NCBI RefSeq assembly: GCF_023159225.1
Contig: NC_063161.1
Span: 75,864,267 to 75,928,266, forward strand
Reading direction: 5' to 3'
DNA from: Perognathus longimembris pacificus
Lineage: Eukaryota > Chordata > Mammalia > Rodentia > Heteromyidae
DNA length: 64,000 bases
Shown one piece after another: positions 46,040-57,055 of the stretch; position 1 is the stretch's first letter; the number at the start of each line of letters is the position of its first letter. The translations under genes were made by a program, and so were the position numbers. The notes under the pieces are model-generated. The model had not been told where the DNA came from. It made no database searches and saw only the letters and a list, made by a program, of their open reading frames with translations.

Positions 46040-46906
46040 CTTCCTTAACAAAGAGCCAGAAAGGCTACAAATCAAAGAAAGGTTGGACAAATGGGACTGC
46101 ATCAAACTGCAGAGCTTCTGCACAGCAAAGGACCTAGCTCGCAAGATAAACAGAAAGCCCACAGACTGGGAGAAGATCTTTACCGGCCATTCAACGGACA
46201 AAGGCCTCATATCTAAAATATATGCAGAACTAAAAAAATTACCTTCTTCCAAAACAAAACCGCAAAGAACCAATAGCCCCCTCATCAAGTGGGCTAAAGA
46301 CTTACAAAGAGACTTCTCTGATGAGGAAATGAGAATGGCCAAGAGACATATGAAAAAATGCTCTACATCACTGGCCATAAAAGAAATGCAAATCAAAACA
46401 ACATTGAGATTGCATCTCACCCCAGAAAGAATGTCATATATCAAGAAAACTAACAATAACAATTGTTGGAGGGGATGTGGCCAAAAAGGAACCCTACTTC
46501 ATTGTTGGTGGGAATGTAAACTGGTTCAGCCACTCTGGCAAGCAGTATGGACATTCCTCAGAAGGCTAAATATAGAACTCCCCTATGACCCAGCAGCCCC
46601 ACTTTTGGGTATCTATCCAAAAGACCACAAACAAATTCACAGCAATGCCACCAGCACAACAATGTTCATTGCAGCACAATTTGTCATAGCGAGAAGCTGG
46701 AACCAACCCAGATGCCCCTCAGTAGACGAATGGATCAGGAAAATGTGGTACATATACACAATGGAATTTTATGCCTCTATCAGAAAGAATGACATTGTCC
46801 CATTTGTAAGGAAATGGAAGGACTTGGAAAAAATTATACTAAGTGAAGTGAGCCAGACCCAAAGAAACATGGACTCTATGGTCTCCCTTATTGGGAATAA
46901 TTAGTA
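46040..46906 (+). pseudogene. L1 ORF2p C-terminal fragment, frame open
   Basis: The frame stays open for about 288 codons from the truncation point to a TAA near 46,904. It encodes only the C-terminal part of L1 ORF2p. Visible landmarks are KWDCIKLQSFCTAKD, KWAKDLQRDFS, HMKKCSTSLAIKEMQIKTT, and the cysteine-rich CWRGCGQKGTLLHCWWEC followed by PLWQAVW. It ends with MWYIYTMEFYASIRKNDIVP. The endonuclease and nearly all the reverse transcriptase are missing, so it has no activity of its own. The frame survives because the insertion is recent, not because of selection. Any start codon inside it is arbitrary. Confidence 0.93.
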
Positions 46907-47416
46907 CAGGTTTAGGCAAGTCATAGCAGAGCATCACAAGGCCCAATAGCTATACCCTTATGAACACATAAGATGATGCTAAATGAAATTAACTCCATGT
47001 TATGAAGACAATTGTTATATCACAGTTGTGACTACTTTCAACGTCCCATGTGTATCTGTAGCTTCTATTACTGATGATGTTCTTGTATCACCTTCCTGTG
47101 GTTGTACCTACACTATCTCTGTAATCTTATCTGAGTATATTGGAAACCGTCTATACTGGTATTAGAACTAGGAAATTGAAAGGGAATACCAAAATTGAGA
47201 GACACAGGGTAAAAAAAGGCAACTAAAAAAGCAATACTTGCAAAACTGTTTGGTATAAATGAACTGAACACGTCAGGGGGGGAAAGGGAAAGAGGGAGAA
47301 GGGAGGGGGGTATGAGGGACAAGGTAACAAACAGTACAAGAAATGTATCCAATGCCTAACATATGAAACTGTAACCTCTCTGTACACCAGTTTGATAATA
47401 AAAATTTGAAAAAAAA
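46040..47416 (+). mobile_element. 5'-truncated L1 with target-site duplication
   Basis: Bounded by taaagatgttcctct at 46,025-46,039 and 47,417-47,431. It contains the ORF2 C-terminus, a 3' UTR with a G-rich purine run (47,275-47,318) and a short A tail. The insertion is fairly young. Confidence 0.96.
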
Positions 47417-47450
47417 TAAAGATGTTCCTCTGTCCAATGTATTATCACTC

Positions 47451-47883
47451 TGAAGTGCCAGACTTTGAAGTCAGGCCCCATTTTACCACGCGAACCCCAC
47501 TTTACCACGCGAACCTGAGATAAGCAGGCCCTGTGAGCAGACCCAGGACAAGCCCATTAGGGCCCAGTCGGTCTAGAACTCTAACCGCTGGGAATGCTTA
47601 ACTCTGACCACCCCTAGAATGCCTCGAGCCCTGAGCCAATCAGATTTGTACCTGTGTCCTAATCTTGTTTGCTTGAACACCTGATTGTTGTAACCTTGTT
47701 CTTTGCCTTTATAAGCCCTGTGTAATCACAGCTCGGGGCTCCCTCCTAACCTCCTCTGTGTTGATGGGTAGGACGAGGCCCGAGTTGCAGCTCACTTAAA
47801 TAAAGCCTTGCCTTGCTTTTGCATTTCGGAACATCTGAGTCTTGGTGGTCTTCTTGGTGGTGGTTTCGCGACTTGGCACAACA
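47451..47883 (+). repeat. Provirus 2, 5' LTR (433 bp)
   Basis: Same TG...CA ends, CCAAT, TATA-like and AATAAA signals as in provirus 1. It begins 19 bp after the L1 target duplication. Confidence 0.95.
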
Positions 47884-47885
47884 TT

Positions 47886-47903
47886 TGGGGTTTCATCCTG
47901 ATG
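47886..47903 (+). promoter_or_regulatory. Degraded primer-binding site, provirus 2
   Basis: TGGGGTTTCATCCTGATG aligns with the tRNA-Pro site of provirus 1 but has several mismatches. A splice-donor-like aaggtaagaa follows near 47,935. Confidence 0.65.
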
Positions 47904-48207
47904 GCCCCAGAGACCCCCAAGACCCCAGACTCCAAAGGTAAGAAAATAGCACTGTTCATTCTGTGTGTCTGTGCCTGTGTGTTTTATAGTTTTGTTTTCT
48001 GTTTTGGCCAGCCGCCTGAATCTGAACCTGTAGGTAGTGAAGGACCAGCCAGAGTGGACATTCTCATATGGGCAGTCCTGGAGGACTTGGGGGACATCTC
48101 AAGCCCTCCACAGGGGGCTCAGGCTTCCCACTAACACCCTGAACCTGAAGGACTGGACCGGGAGGCCCTTCTAACAGGCGCCCGCCCAGTCCACTCTATA
48201 TTCAGGG

Positions 48208-48387
48208 TTGTCTGGTCCGCTCCTACACAGGAACAGGAGAGAGATAGCCTCAAGACTGTGTGGTCTGCCCCCTCACAGGGGCAGGAGAGACACAGTGAGA
48301 CTGTGTGGTCTGCCCCCTCACAGGGGCAGGAGAGACACAGTGAGACTGTGTGGTCTGCCCCCTCACAGGGGCAGGAGAGACACAGTC
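48208..48387 (+). repeat. 45 bp tandem repeat in ERV leader, three near-identical units plus one diverged
   Basis: Units start at 48,253, 48,298 and 48,343 (agactgtgtggtctgccccc), with an older copy at 48,208. They lie between the splice-donor-like site and the gag start. No counterpart in provirus 1. Confidence 0.95.
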
Positions 48388-48496
48388 AAACCTGTAAGCC
48401 GCGGCTCCCTAAGTCTGTAAGTGTTGTCTGGTCTTTGTGCCTGTGATTATTTTTGTGTGTTTCTTTCTTGCGCTGTGCCTGACTGACAAATGGATG

Positions 48497-48610
48497 ATGG
48501 GGAATGTTCCTTCCACTCCCCTGGACTTGACTTTAGCTCACTGGAAAGATGTACAGGTGACAGCCCACAATCAGTCAATCAGTGAGAGTATCCGCAAAAA
48601 AGAACTCTAG
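48497..48610 (+). pseudogene. gag N-terminal remnant, provirus 2
   Basis: ATG at 48,497 begins Met-Gly-Asn and shares PLDLTL with provirus 1, then stops after about 36 codons where the non-coding core starts. It is a matrix-protein start only. Both proviruses lose gag near the same place. Confidence 0.65.
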
Positions 48611-49016
48611 GGGGACCCCCACCCAGCCTTCTTAAGCAGAAAATTATTTGGTGTGCTAAAATGTTTACTAAGACTATCAAGCCCTGGAAAATGAGGCTGG
48701 AGAATGCTAAAATCATTTTGTTAAAAGTTTTTGTCTTAAAATGTACGGCCAATGCTTATTCTGCACACTTTAAGATCATTTGAAAATGTATGTGTGTGTA
48801 CATGTGTGAGTGTGAACATGTTAAAGACTGCAGTATGATGCAAAACTAAGTTTGTTTAAATTCAAATGGTCATCAAGTTTGGGCATTACCAAATGCTTTA
48901 AAGGTATTATTGCATTGTTTTAAAGAGGAACTAGAGTTAAAAAAGGATTTCTCAGGGTTCTTTAATTAAAATTTAAAAAAATCAGAGCTAAGTGTCAGAA
49001 ATTTGGATTTAAAAGG

Positions 49017-49038
49017 ATATATATATATATATATATAT
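49017..49038. repeat. (AT)n expansion in provirus 2
   Basis: Longer than the corresponding atatatat in provirus 1 (about 39,650). Confidence 0.9.
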
Positions 49039-49388
49039 TAAACTAATGGGGTAGAAGTAAACTCTCATTAACTCTATGTATGTAGGAAGAAATGGCAAAA
49101 TGGGCCAATGTTTCTCACTAATATATTGGAAAGCTGAATGGATAAGTATTTCTACTTGTAATTCTTACATTAAGGAAAAATTCAAAGGTCTTCATGCCAT
49201 GCAGTAACTGGGACTGAAGAAAAAAAAAGAGGCTCTTTTGAAACAAGCAGTCCATAGGCAAAGGGCGGCACCTGGTTTCAGAATGCCTATGAGCTTCAGT
49301 TTTTCCAATGCAGATAAAAGCTAAAGTGTTGGGTTAGTGTTAAAAAGGCTTTGGAAATCAAGAATACATTTCTAGATAAGAAATTTGG

Positions 49389-49593
49389 GGGCTGGGGATA
49401 TAGCCTAGTGGCAAGAGTGCCTGCCTCATATACACGAGGCCCTAGGTTCGATTCCCCAGCACCACATATACAGAAAACGGCCAGAAGCGGCGCTGTGGCT
49501 CAAGTGGCAGAGTGCTAGCCTTGAGCGGGAAGAAGCCAGGGACAGTGCTCAGGCCCTGAGTCCAAGGCCCAGGACTGGCCAAAAAAAAAAAAA
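49389..49593 (+). repeat. DIP-like SINE inserted in provirus 2
   Basis: Target duplication aagaaatttgg at 49,378-49,388 and 49,594-49,604. Provirus 1 keeps the uninterrupted site near 39,999. Confidence 0.96.
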
Positions 49594-49852
49594 AAGAAAT
49601 TTGGAAGTAAAATTGTCCTAAATAACTATTGCAAAGTGAGAAAAGGAGAATTATGGCTACCAAAATGTTTAATTGCCATTCCAGCTTCTTTGTAGGTTTT
49701 TTGTAACAGTTTCCAGCAGGCCCACAGAGAAGCACAAGTGATTCCTACAAGTTTGTCAAGATCTAATACTGGCCCTTAATAAGTTCCAGGTAAGAGAGCA
49801 TGCTTAAAAACTACTTCTGTGTGGACCACCTTGTTGCTTCTAATTGGAGTAA

Positions 49853-50035
49853 AGTGGCCTCTTGTAAGACTCACTGATCTGAAATCTGCGGTTTGAAGCC
49901 AGCCCGGGCAGAGAAAGGTCCCTGTGAGAGACTTGTCTCTAAGCAGCCAGCAGAGTGCTGGGAACAGAGTTGTGTGGAGCTCAAAGTGGTAGGGTGCTAG
50001 TCTTGAGCGCTCAGGCCCTGAGTCCAAGTCCAGTG
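49853..50035 (+). repeat. B1/ID hybrid SINE inside ERV core, second copy
   Basis: Same position and sequence as 40,255-40,455 apart from a short deletion near 50,008. Confidence 0.82.
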
Positions 50036-50639
50036 GAAAGTCACTCCTCCTGGGACAAAAGTGATGGAGCATCCAGAGGCAGTAAGCCACTACTTGGATG
50101 GCAGAGATGGTGTCAGTTCCTAGAGTCACTCGTGTTTGGCCTTTCAAAAGTTAATCAAAGCCGGGAAGTCCTAGAAGAATAGTTCGTAAGCATGCCTTTC
50201 CAATGCCCATGTCTGTGTACTGGGCAGGAACTTGCCAGTCATCTGTGATAGTGGTTAGTAAGGGTAAGTTTGTCAAATGAGAGGATAGATTAAAATCTCA
50301 ACCCCCGCATTTACTCAAAGCTCTGACTGGCAGTGAGAATTTTAAGCTGATACATCTGTTTAGGAAAGAAAGCTTGTAGACCTGAGATTGTGTCCTGATG
50401 GAGATCTGTTAAAGGCCTGCAAAGGTAACTTTTTAGGTCATCAGAGATCAGTTCCCCAGCCAGTCAGGAAAAAGCTTTTACAAACTAGAATGTTAAAAGG
50501 CCTAAATTTGTAAACCTGATGTCACCCATCTGGGCTTTATATTAGAAGAGAGCAAGCGTTGGCTGTCAGATGCACATAGACTGTGCTGAAAATCCCTGTG
50601 CCTAAATCAGCCAAACAAGTCAGAGTTCCTGGGAACAAA

Positions 50640-51865
50640 CTTTACTAGACCCAGGGCCATGAGCTTTGCCTCCTGTGCCCCAGTATTCCCGAGAAGGCTT
50701 AGAGTGGATAAACAAAATTCCCATGGCCCACAAAACCCCTGGACAGAGAAGGAAACAATGACTGGTGGAAAACTTGTGAAGGGAAACTTATCCTGCCACA
50801 AGGGCTGGGTAAGGGGATCCTTAAGAGAATCCACTGAACTTCTCACATGGGAACCCGAAAAATGCAGGACTTGTTCTGACACTCCAAAGTGAAAATTAGA
50901 CAAGGAGATCAACTTATTGAAGATATTGTTAAAAATTGCAAGGCCTGTCAGCTTGTCAATGCCCCCAATCAACAGATTACTAAAGGAGCTCGCCTCTGTG
51001 GGAATAGACCAGGCGTGTATTGGGAAGTAGATTTCATAGAAATTACAAATATTTGCTAGTTTTTGTAGACACCTTTTCAGGATGGGTTGAAGCCTATCCA
51101 ACAAAGCATGAGACCGCGAATGTAGTGGCTGAGAAGATCCTGGAAGAAATCCTACCCAGGTATGGCTTCCCATCCACCATTGGGTCGGACAATGGACCGG
51201 CTTTCGTCTCAAAAGTAAGTCAGGGAATAGCTGCTGCACTGGGGACGGATTGGAAATTACATTGTGCTTATAGACCCCAGAGTTCAGGACAGGTAGAGAG
51301 AATGAATCGGAGTCTAAAAGAGACCTTAACTAAATTGGCCTTAGAGACTGGCGCAGACTGGGTGTCACTCCTTCCTTTTGCTCTGCTTAGGGTAAGAAAT
51401 TCTCCCTATCAACTTGGCTTTACTCCTTTTGAAATAATGTACGGGTACCCTCTGCCCATTATCCCTAGCCTTCAGACTGAATTGCTTGCTGATTTGGATG
51501 ATACTGAATTTTTGTGTAAACTTGATTATTTGCAGCTCGTGCACAAGAATATGTGGCCCCAACTTAAGGCATTATATGATTCTGCTTCTGTCCCTACCCC
51601 CCATTTATTCAGGCCAGGAGATTGGGTGTTCGTCCGGAGGCATAACCCCAAATCCTTAGAACCTCGATGGAAGGGACCCTACGTGGTGCTACTGACTACT
51701 CCCACCGCCCTTAAGGTAGATGGCATCACCACTTGGGTCCATTGCTCCCACGCCAGGCCAGCTGAACCTTTTGCCCTGGACAACGACTACTGTAGTGGAT
51801 GGGAGGTCTCCAAGCACCCAACTCAGCCGCTTCGCCTTCGCCTCAAGAAAAGAAAGTTAGACTGA
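50640..51865 (+). pseudogene. pol integrase remnant, provirus 2
   Basis: A gammaretroviral-type integrase. The frame around 50,889-51,047 carries a CKAC half of the zinc-binding region and reaches WEVDF (51,021-51,035), whose Asp should be the first catalytic residue. A frameshift just after (about 51,040) moves the rest to another frame, open from 51,020 to 51,865. That frame has DTFSGW, SDNGPAF (second Asp) and GQVERMN (catalytic Glu), with exactly 35 residues between Asp and Glu. A C-terminal DNA-binding-like part follows with WVFVRRH and WKGPYVVLL. Integrase would normally join viral DNA to the host genome. Here the break separates the first catalytic Asp from the rest, and protease, reverse transcriptase and env are missing. 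Confidence 0.93.
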
Positions 51866-52485
51866 ATATTGTTATAATTTTCTTTTTGCCTTCTTTCCTT
51901 ACTACCCTGGCTAGTGTTGATGTTATTTTGGCAGCTCACTCCAAAGTGAGGTAACCCCCTTATTTTAGGTAGTTTTGGGCTTGCTCAGGAATACGGGTAT
52001 AGCCACCCGACCCTTAGAGCATAGCTGAGAAGTTTATGTATTTTGTTGCCTACATTTGTATACTAAACACTATACAGCTAATGGTAAGTCTGTATAGCTG
52101 AAAGTTAATTTTCAGTTTGCAGTAATCCTGCAGTCCCTTGGTAAAGTAGACTAAGGTTATAGGTTCCTGGCTAGGTAAGGTCTACGCCCCTGAGTCAGCC
52201 TGAAGAAGTTACAGAAGATGGATGATCTTCACCCATCAGCCCCCCTTTAAAATCAAGGGACCAGAGTTGTTTTTGGGAAGATGAGGCAGGATAAACTAGA
52301 GGCATGAAAAACAGAGGTACAGAGACTATTCTTGTAAGAAATGGTGACAGGCCCTTTGGTTACTACATTGGGCCCTACTGGCCCATGCCTTACCTCTATA
52401 TCATCCCCTAGACATGCAAGCCATTGAAATGGACAGAATGGAGCCATGATTGGCTCCCAAGGTACCAAAAAGAAAAAGGGGGAAA
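51866..52485 (+). other. Provirus 2 region between pol and 3' LTR
   Basis: No env frame. 52,128-52,485 repeats 41,454-41,810 of provirus 1 and ends in the polypurine tract. Confidence 0.8.
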
Positions 52486-52778
52486 TGAAGTGCCAAACAC
52501 GTGAACCCCATTTTAGAATTAAACTCTGAGCCAATCAGATTTGTACCTGTGTCCTAATCTTGCTTGCTTGAACACCTGATTGTTGTAACCTTGTTCTTTG
52601 CCTTTATAAGCCCTGTGTAATCACAGCTCGGGGCTCCCTCCTAACCTCCACTGTGTCGGTGGGTAGGACGAGGCCCGAGTTGCAGCTCGCTTAAATAAAC
52701 CCTTGCCTTGCTTTTGCATTTCAGAGTGTCTGAGTCTCGGTGGCCTTCTTGGTGGTGGTCTTGCGACTTGGCACAACA
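52486..52778 (+). repeat. Provirus 2, 3' LTR with U3 deletion (293 bp)
   Basis: Starts TGAAGTGCCA and ends GGCACAACA but lacks about 140 bp of U3 after the first ~20 bases. CCAAT, TATA-like and AATAAA signals remain. Confidence 0.93.
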
Positions 52779-53460
52779 AGTGGAGCCATTCAACCATCAT
52801 ACCCAGTTGCTCGTGGCCTATGTTGAGTATGAGCAGTGAAACAGGTGGCACTGATGTAGTGAGCTTGTCTACTCTGGGTCAGCTCAACCACACTGTCCAT
52901 TGCATTGATGCAGTGTTCTAACTGAAGCAGATATGGTGCCCAACCCATGCCAGAGCATCTGCCCACCATCCTACCCATCTGAGTTACAAGCTCTTCATAT
53001 CAACACTCTTCTCTGAACCACCAAGGACCCTTCTTCCCTGAGCCTCTGATGACTGGAAATGTCTGGAACAAACATTGCCTATCTAAAGAATAACATGTGG
53101 GTCAGACAAGTGCCAGAGACCTTGCTACTGCCAACTGGGCCCTGTGAACTAGGACTGCCAGCTAATGATGGAGCCTTTTCCCTTCCATTCCTACCTTGTA
53201 ACTCCCATGCCAGGCCAAACAAGATGCTTTGTTTTCCTTTCACACCAATCCTCATCTAGATCCTGTGCCTGGGACCCCAAACTGAAACCCAAGCCAGCTT
53301 CACAGTCCATCCACTCCCAGGGATATCGAAGTGAAGGTGTGCTTGTTAATCAGAGAATGGTGGGTCTAGAGCAGTCATCCCAGCACATGGAAAGTGAGGA
53401 GAATCACAAGATTAAGGCCAGCCTGAGGCACACAGTGAAACCTTATATCCAAAACATCAA
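52779..53460. other. Unassigned sequence
   Basis: No recognised gene or repeat. Confidence 0.4.
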
Positions 53461-53466
53461 AAATAG

Positions 53467-53808
53467 GGGCTGGGAGTATGGCTTAGTGGCAAGAGTGCTT
53501 GCCTTGTATACATGAAGCCCTGGGTTCGATTCCTCAACACATACATAGAAAACGGCCAGAAGTGGCACTGTGGCTCAAGTGGCAGAGTGCTAGCCTTGAG
53601 CAAAAAGAAGCCAGGGGGCTGAGAATATGGCCTAGTGGCAAGAGTGCTTGCCTCCTATACATGAAGCCCTGGGTTCGATTCCCCAGCACCACATATATAG
53701 AAAATGGCCAGAGGTGGCGCTGTGGCTCAAGAGGTAGAGTGCTAGCCTTGAGCAAAAAGAAGCCAGGGACAGTGCTCAGGCCCTGAGTCCAAGACCAGGA
53801 CTGGCAAA
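53467..53808 (+). repeat. Two DIP-like SINEs in direct tandem
   Basis: The first (53,467-53,617) stops at agaagccaggg without its last third. The second (53,618-53,808) starts ggctgagaatatggcctagt and is complete with an (ATA)n tail. The second probably inserted into the first, or the pair arose by unequal exchange. Confidence 0.9.
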
Positions 53809-53829
53809 TAATAATAATAAATAGATGAG

Positions 53830-54600
53830 TAAATAAGAATGTGTGTTTACTTCATATGTCCTGAAAATGCTTTATTACATAAGTTAATTTGTAAATGCCA
53901 CATACTGTGAGAGTACATTTTACCTTAAAAAATATTGTGCCCCTTATCATATTTTCATTATTATTTCTGGTGCTATATTTACTTTAGCATCTGCCTAGCA
54001 TGCAAGAGGCCCTGGGTTCCAGAATATGTTAGATAGAATAACTGAATCATCCCACAGTGTATTGATACATCTGAACTTTCCACTGCAGACCATAAATTGA
54101 TGATTTGTTGGTTGAAAAGGACACTAATAAAAACACAGATACAGAAGCACAGCTGGCCTATCTCTCTTACTTGGCTTTGCCTCTATTGATGTGCTCCAAC
54201 TTTCATAAGAACCACATGATTCCTGCACTGGGAGGATTCTGTTTTCTTGGCATGGCAGTGCTGCCGGCCACACATGATCTGCAGGATATGGTCCTTCAGG
54301 TCTCCTCAGCTGATGTGCTGCAGGAGGATTTTTCAGTTGTTCAATGCTGTGACACAATCTGACTACATACAGGTGGTTCAAAGTTTTCATATCAACTTCA
54401 GTGATGGGTTTCTCCTCTTGTTAAAGTTTTCATGGGAGCCTAGGTCTTTGTGAGTTTGTAATGGCCTAGTATTATTTCAGAAAAGCTCAATAGTCTGGAG
54501 GAACCAGTAATGGTTGGTGAGCTCTTCTCATCAAAGAGGCTCTGAGAGTCCTACTTCTTGGTCACTTCAATTCTCTGGTGGAATTCCTGCTATCAACACC
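53830..54600. other. Unassigned sequence
   Basis: An 88-codon minus-strand frame (54,390-54,124) shows no motif I recognise. Confidence 0.4.
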
Positions 54601-55500
54601 TACTAACAATGCCAGTTAAATAACACTTTAAAATGGTTCTAGGAGGGAAGTCTATAGCCCCAAATGCCTATATAAAAAAGACACCTCAAATAATCTGAGG
54701 ATCTATCCTTAGGTCTTAGAAAAATAAGAATAAACCAAACCCAATAGCAGAAGGAAAGAAATAGTACAGGTCAGAGCTGAAATGAAATAGAAACTAAAAG
54801 AAGAATACTAAGGCATAAAGGATCAAGGAAACAGGGGTCGGGTCTGTGAGGGACAGAAAAAAAATAGCCAAAATAGCAAAATAAAAAAAAGAACAATAAG
54901 ATTAGAGATGAGATAGGCACCGATGGTTCAAGCCTATAATCCTATAATCCTAGCTGTTCAAGAGGCCAAGATTTGAGGATCGTGGTTCAGAGCCAGCCCT
55001 GGCACTGAAAGTCCATGAGACTCTTATCTCCAATTAATCACCAGAAAACCAGAAGTGGTGCTGTAACCCAGCAGGACACAAAATACTCAACAAATGTCAC
55101 CTCCCCACTGCATACCAACAGCAAAATCACAGAAAACAAGTTCACACAACAATCTCATTATTCCCACTCATGTGAAACATACCTACAAGTAAGCTTAAAT
55201 AAGGAGGAAAAGACCTCTATAATGAAAATCATCAAGCATGGAAGGATGAAATTGCAAAATAAGAAAGACCTCCTGTGTTCACAGGGTACAGAACTAATGG
55301 TGTAGGTGTTACCAACAGGGAAATACAGGGGGCCATGTAATCCCCACCAAGGCACCAATGTCATTCTTCACAGAAATCCAAACCGCAATCCTAACATCCA
55401 CATAGAACCATAGAAGATACTGAATAGCCAACACAATCCTGAGCAAAAAGAGCAATCCTTTAGGACTCACAATACCTGATTTTACAACATGAGGACTAGG
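54600..55500 (+). mobile_element. Old L1 ORF2 pieces
   Basis: 54,700-54,800 matches the L1 piece at 43,340-43,410. 55,370-55,500 reads atagaaccatagaagatact gaatagccaa and tcctgagcaaaaagagcaat, the sense strand of ORF2. A partial hybrid SINE (54,915-55,066) lies between. Confidence 0.72.
54915..55066 (+). repeat. B1/ID hybrid SINE, partial
   Basis: gataggcaccgatggttcaa ... ccagaaaaccagaagtggtg, ending early. Confidence 0.8.
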
Positions 55501-55990
55501 CCGGTCTTCTTTGCTGCCAAACGTTACTGTTGTGTAGAACAAACATGCATAATTGACCAACTTCTAGCTCTGGAAAAGGACCATGGATTATTTCTTTACA
55601 TAGAAATAGAATAAGGTAGAATTTGAAGCCACCAAGTGGAAGACATTGAAGGGGGAAACAACAAGAAGAGTAGAAGGAAGAAGAAAAATCTGTGGCTAGA
55701 AAATACTCGACTCCTAAAAGGAGGGTGGATCCACAGGGATACCTTCCCTAAAATCGTTCAGGAGCGGGAAGACGTGGAGAAAGACACCTTTGCTACTTTA
55801 GTCACCCTAGGAGTCTTTAAACAGGAACTCTCATCCAGTATTACCTAGTACAAAGAAAATCTAGAGGTTGTGATGAAATGGAAACAATTGAAAAGAATAG
55901 GTTCAATTGGTTCAATTCTTGAGAAATGACAACAGGAAGAAGCGATGGTGCTGCATAGATGAGTAAGGACAGCCAAGAGCTACTAATGTG
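55500..55990. other. Unassigned sequence with a 70-codon frame
   Basis: The frame at 55,636-55,848 is lysine-rich at its start and has no recognised motif. Probably retroelement remnant. Confidence 0.35.
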
Positions 55991-55995
55991 GAGAC

Positions 55996-56453
55996 TTGTG
56001 GGGCACGCCAGGCTGGCCCCGCCTGTTTGCTGCCCCAGGGTCACGTGGGGTGATTATGCAGAACCAGAAAGGCGGTTCTAGCTGGTCTTGCCTCCCATCC
56101 TTGGGACCACGTGTGGCCAAGATGGCGCCTGGAGGTGAACCCGGAGGTGGTCCTGTGGGCTGTGAGGTAGAATTAGGCTGCCTCTTAGGATTGGTCCCTC
56201 GGCTCTCCACCCTTGACGGACAGCTCAGGCCGCCCCTCATAGCCCCTAGCTAGGTGTGCGCACACCCCCTCCCCCTCCTGCCGTTTTAAGGCCGAAGCTC
56301 CTCCCAATAAAGTGAGACCATGCGTGACACTCTCACGGGCTGTCTGATTGTCCTCCTGCGAAAGGGGGGCTGGGTGTGGGAGGGGGTCGACCTTTCACCT
56401 TTTCTTGGCTCTCCTCGGTTGGGGCGGGCTTCCCCGCCTCTCCCGCTGGCCAA
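55996..56453 (+). repeat. CpG-rich class II-like LTR
   Basis: High GC and CpG. It contains a YY1-like aagatggcgcc near 56,120, a TATA-poor promoter-like stretch ending gttttaaggc and AATAAA near 56,308, then a GC-rich R/U5-like part. This composition resembles IAP/ERVK LTRs. Ends and target duplication are not resolved. Confidence 0.55.
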
Positions 56454-56724
56454 GAGAGCACTGGGGGCTAAGGACCCCACCAGAGACTGACTGCAGAAAT
56501 GCCCATTGGGAAATGCTAGCACCAGAGAAGCATCCTGGAAAATGAGAGCAGGTGGGGAAAGGAGCAAGTGAAAGCCAAGTGTGAGCTGGAAGCAAAGAAA
56601 GGTTGGTTAATTACAGGAATACCTGTGATGTTAACCTATATCAGAGGTATAGGCAGAGGGCTGGCAGAGGCCCCCCTCCCCAGACACACACCTGAAATAT
56701 AAAGCGAAAAAGATCTGAGACAGG

Positions 56725-56907
56725 GCTCCAGTAGTGTATAGTTGCTTAGCAAGAGTGAGGCCCAGAGTTCAAAACCCAGTACCACAAAAAGAAAGAAGGA
56801 AAGGAAGAAAGGGAGAGAGGGAGGGAGGGAGGGAGGGAGGGAAGGAAGAAGGAAGGAAGGAAGGAAGGAAGGAAGGAAGGAAGGAAGGAAGGAAAGAAAG
56901 AAAGAAA
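56725..56907 (+). repeat. ID-like SINE fragment with tail grown into a GGAA array
   Basis: gcccagagttcaaaacccag followed by accacaaaaagaaagaagg, then (GGGA)n/(GGAA)n to 56,907. Confidence 0.82.
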
Positions 56908-57023
56908 GAGCTGGGCACTGGTGGCTCATGCTTGTAATCCTAGCTACTTAGGAGGCTGAGATCTTAGTATCACAGTTTAAAGCCAGCCTGGACAGGTAAG
57001 TCTGTGAGACTCTTATCTCTACT

Positions 57024-57055
<32 letters not shown>

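Larger units (their letters stand above)
47451..52778 (+). mobile_element. ERV provirus 2, same family as provirus 1
   Basis: 5' LTR, degraded primer-binding site, gag start, shared non-coding core, integrase frame, polypurine tract, truncated 3' LTR. The flanking tetranucleotides are actc and agtg, so no target duplication is seen. A DIP-like SINE (49,389-49,593) entered after integration. Confidence 0.92.

Noticed and set aside
48208..48387. Possible CRISPR-like direct repeats
   Set aside because: Contiguous 45 bp tandem units without spacers, inside a provirus in a mammalian genome.
55636..55848. 70-codon lysine-rich frame
   Set aside because: No motif, no start context and retroelement-rich surroundings, so not enough to call a gene.
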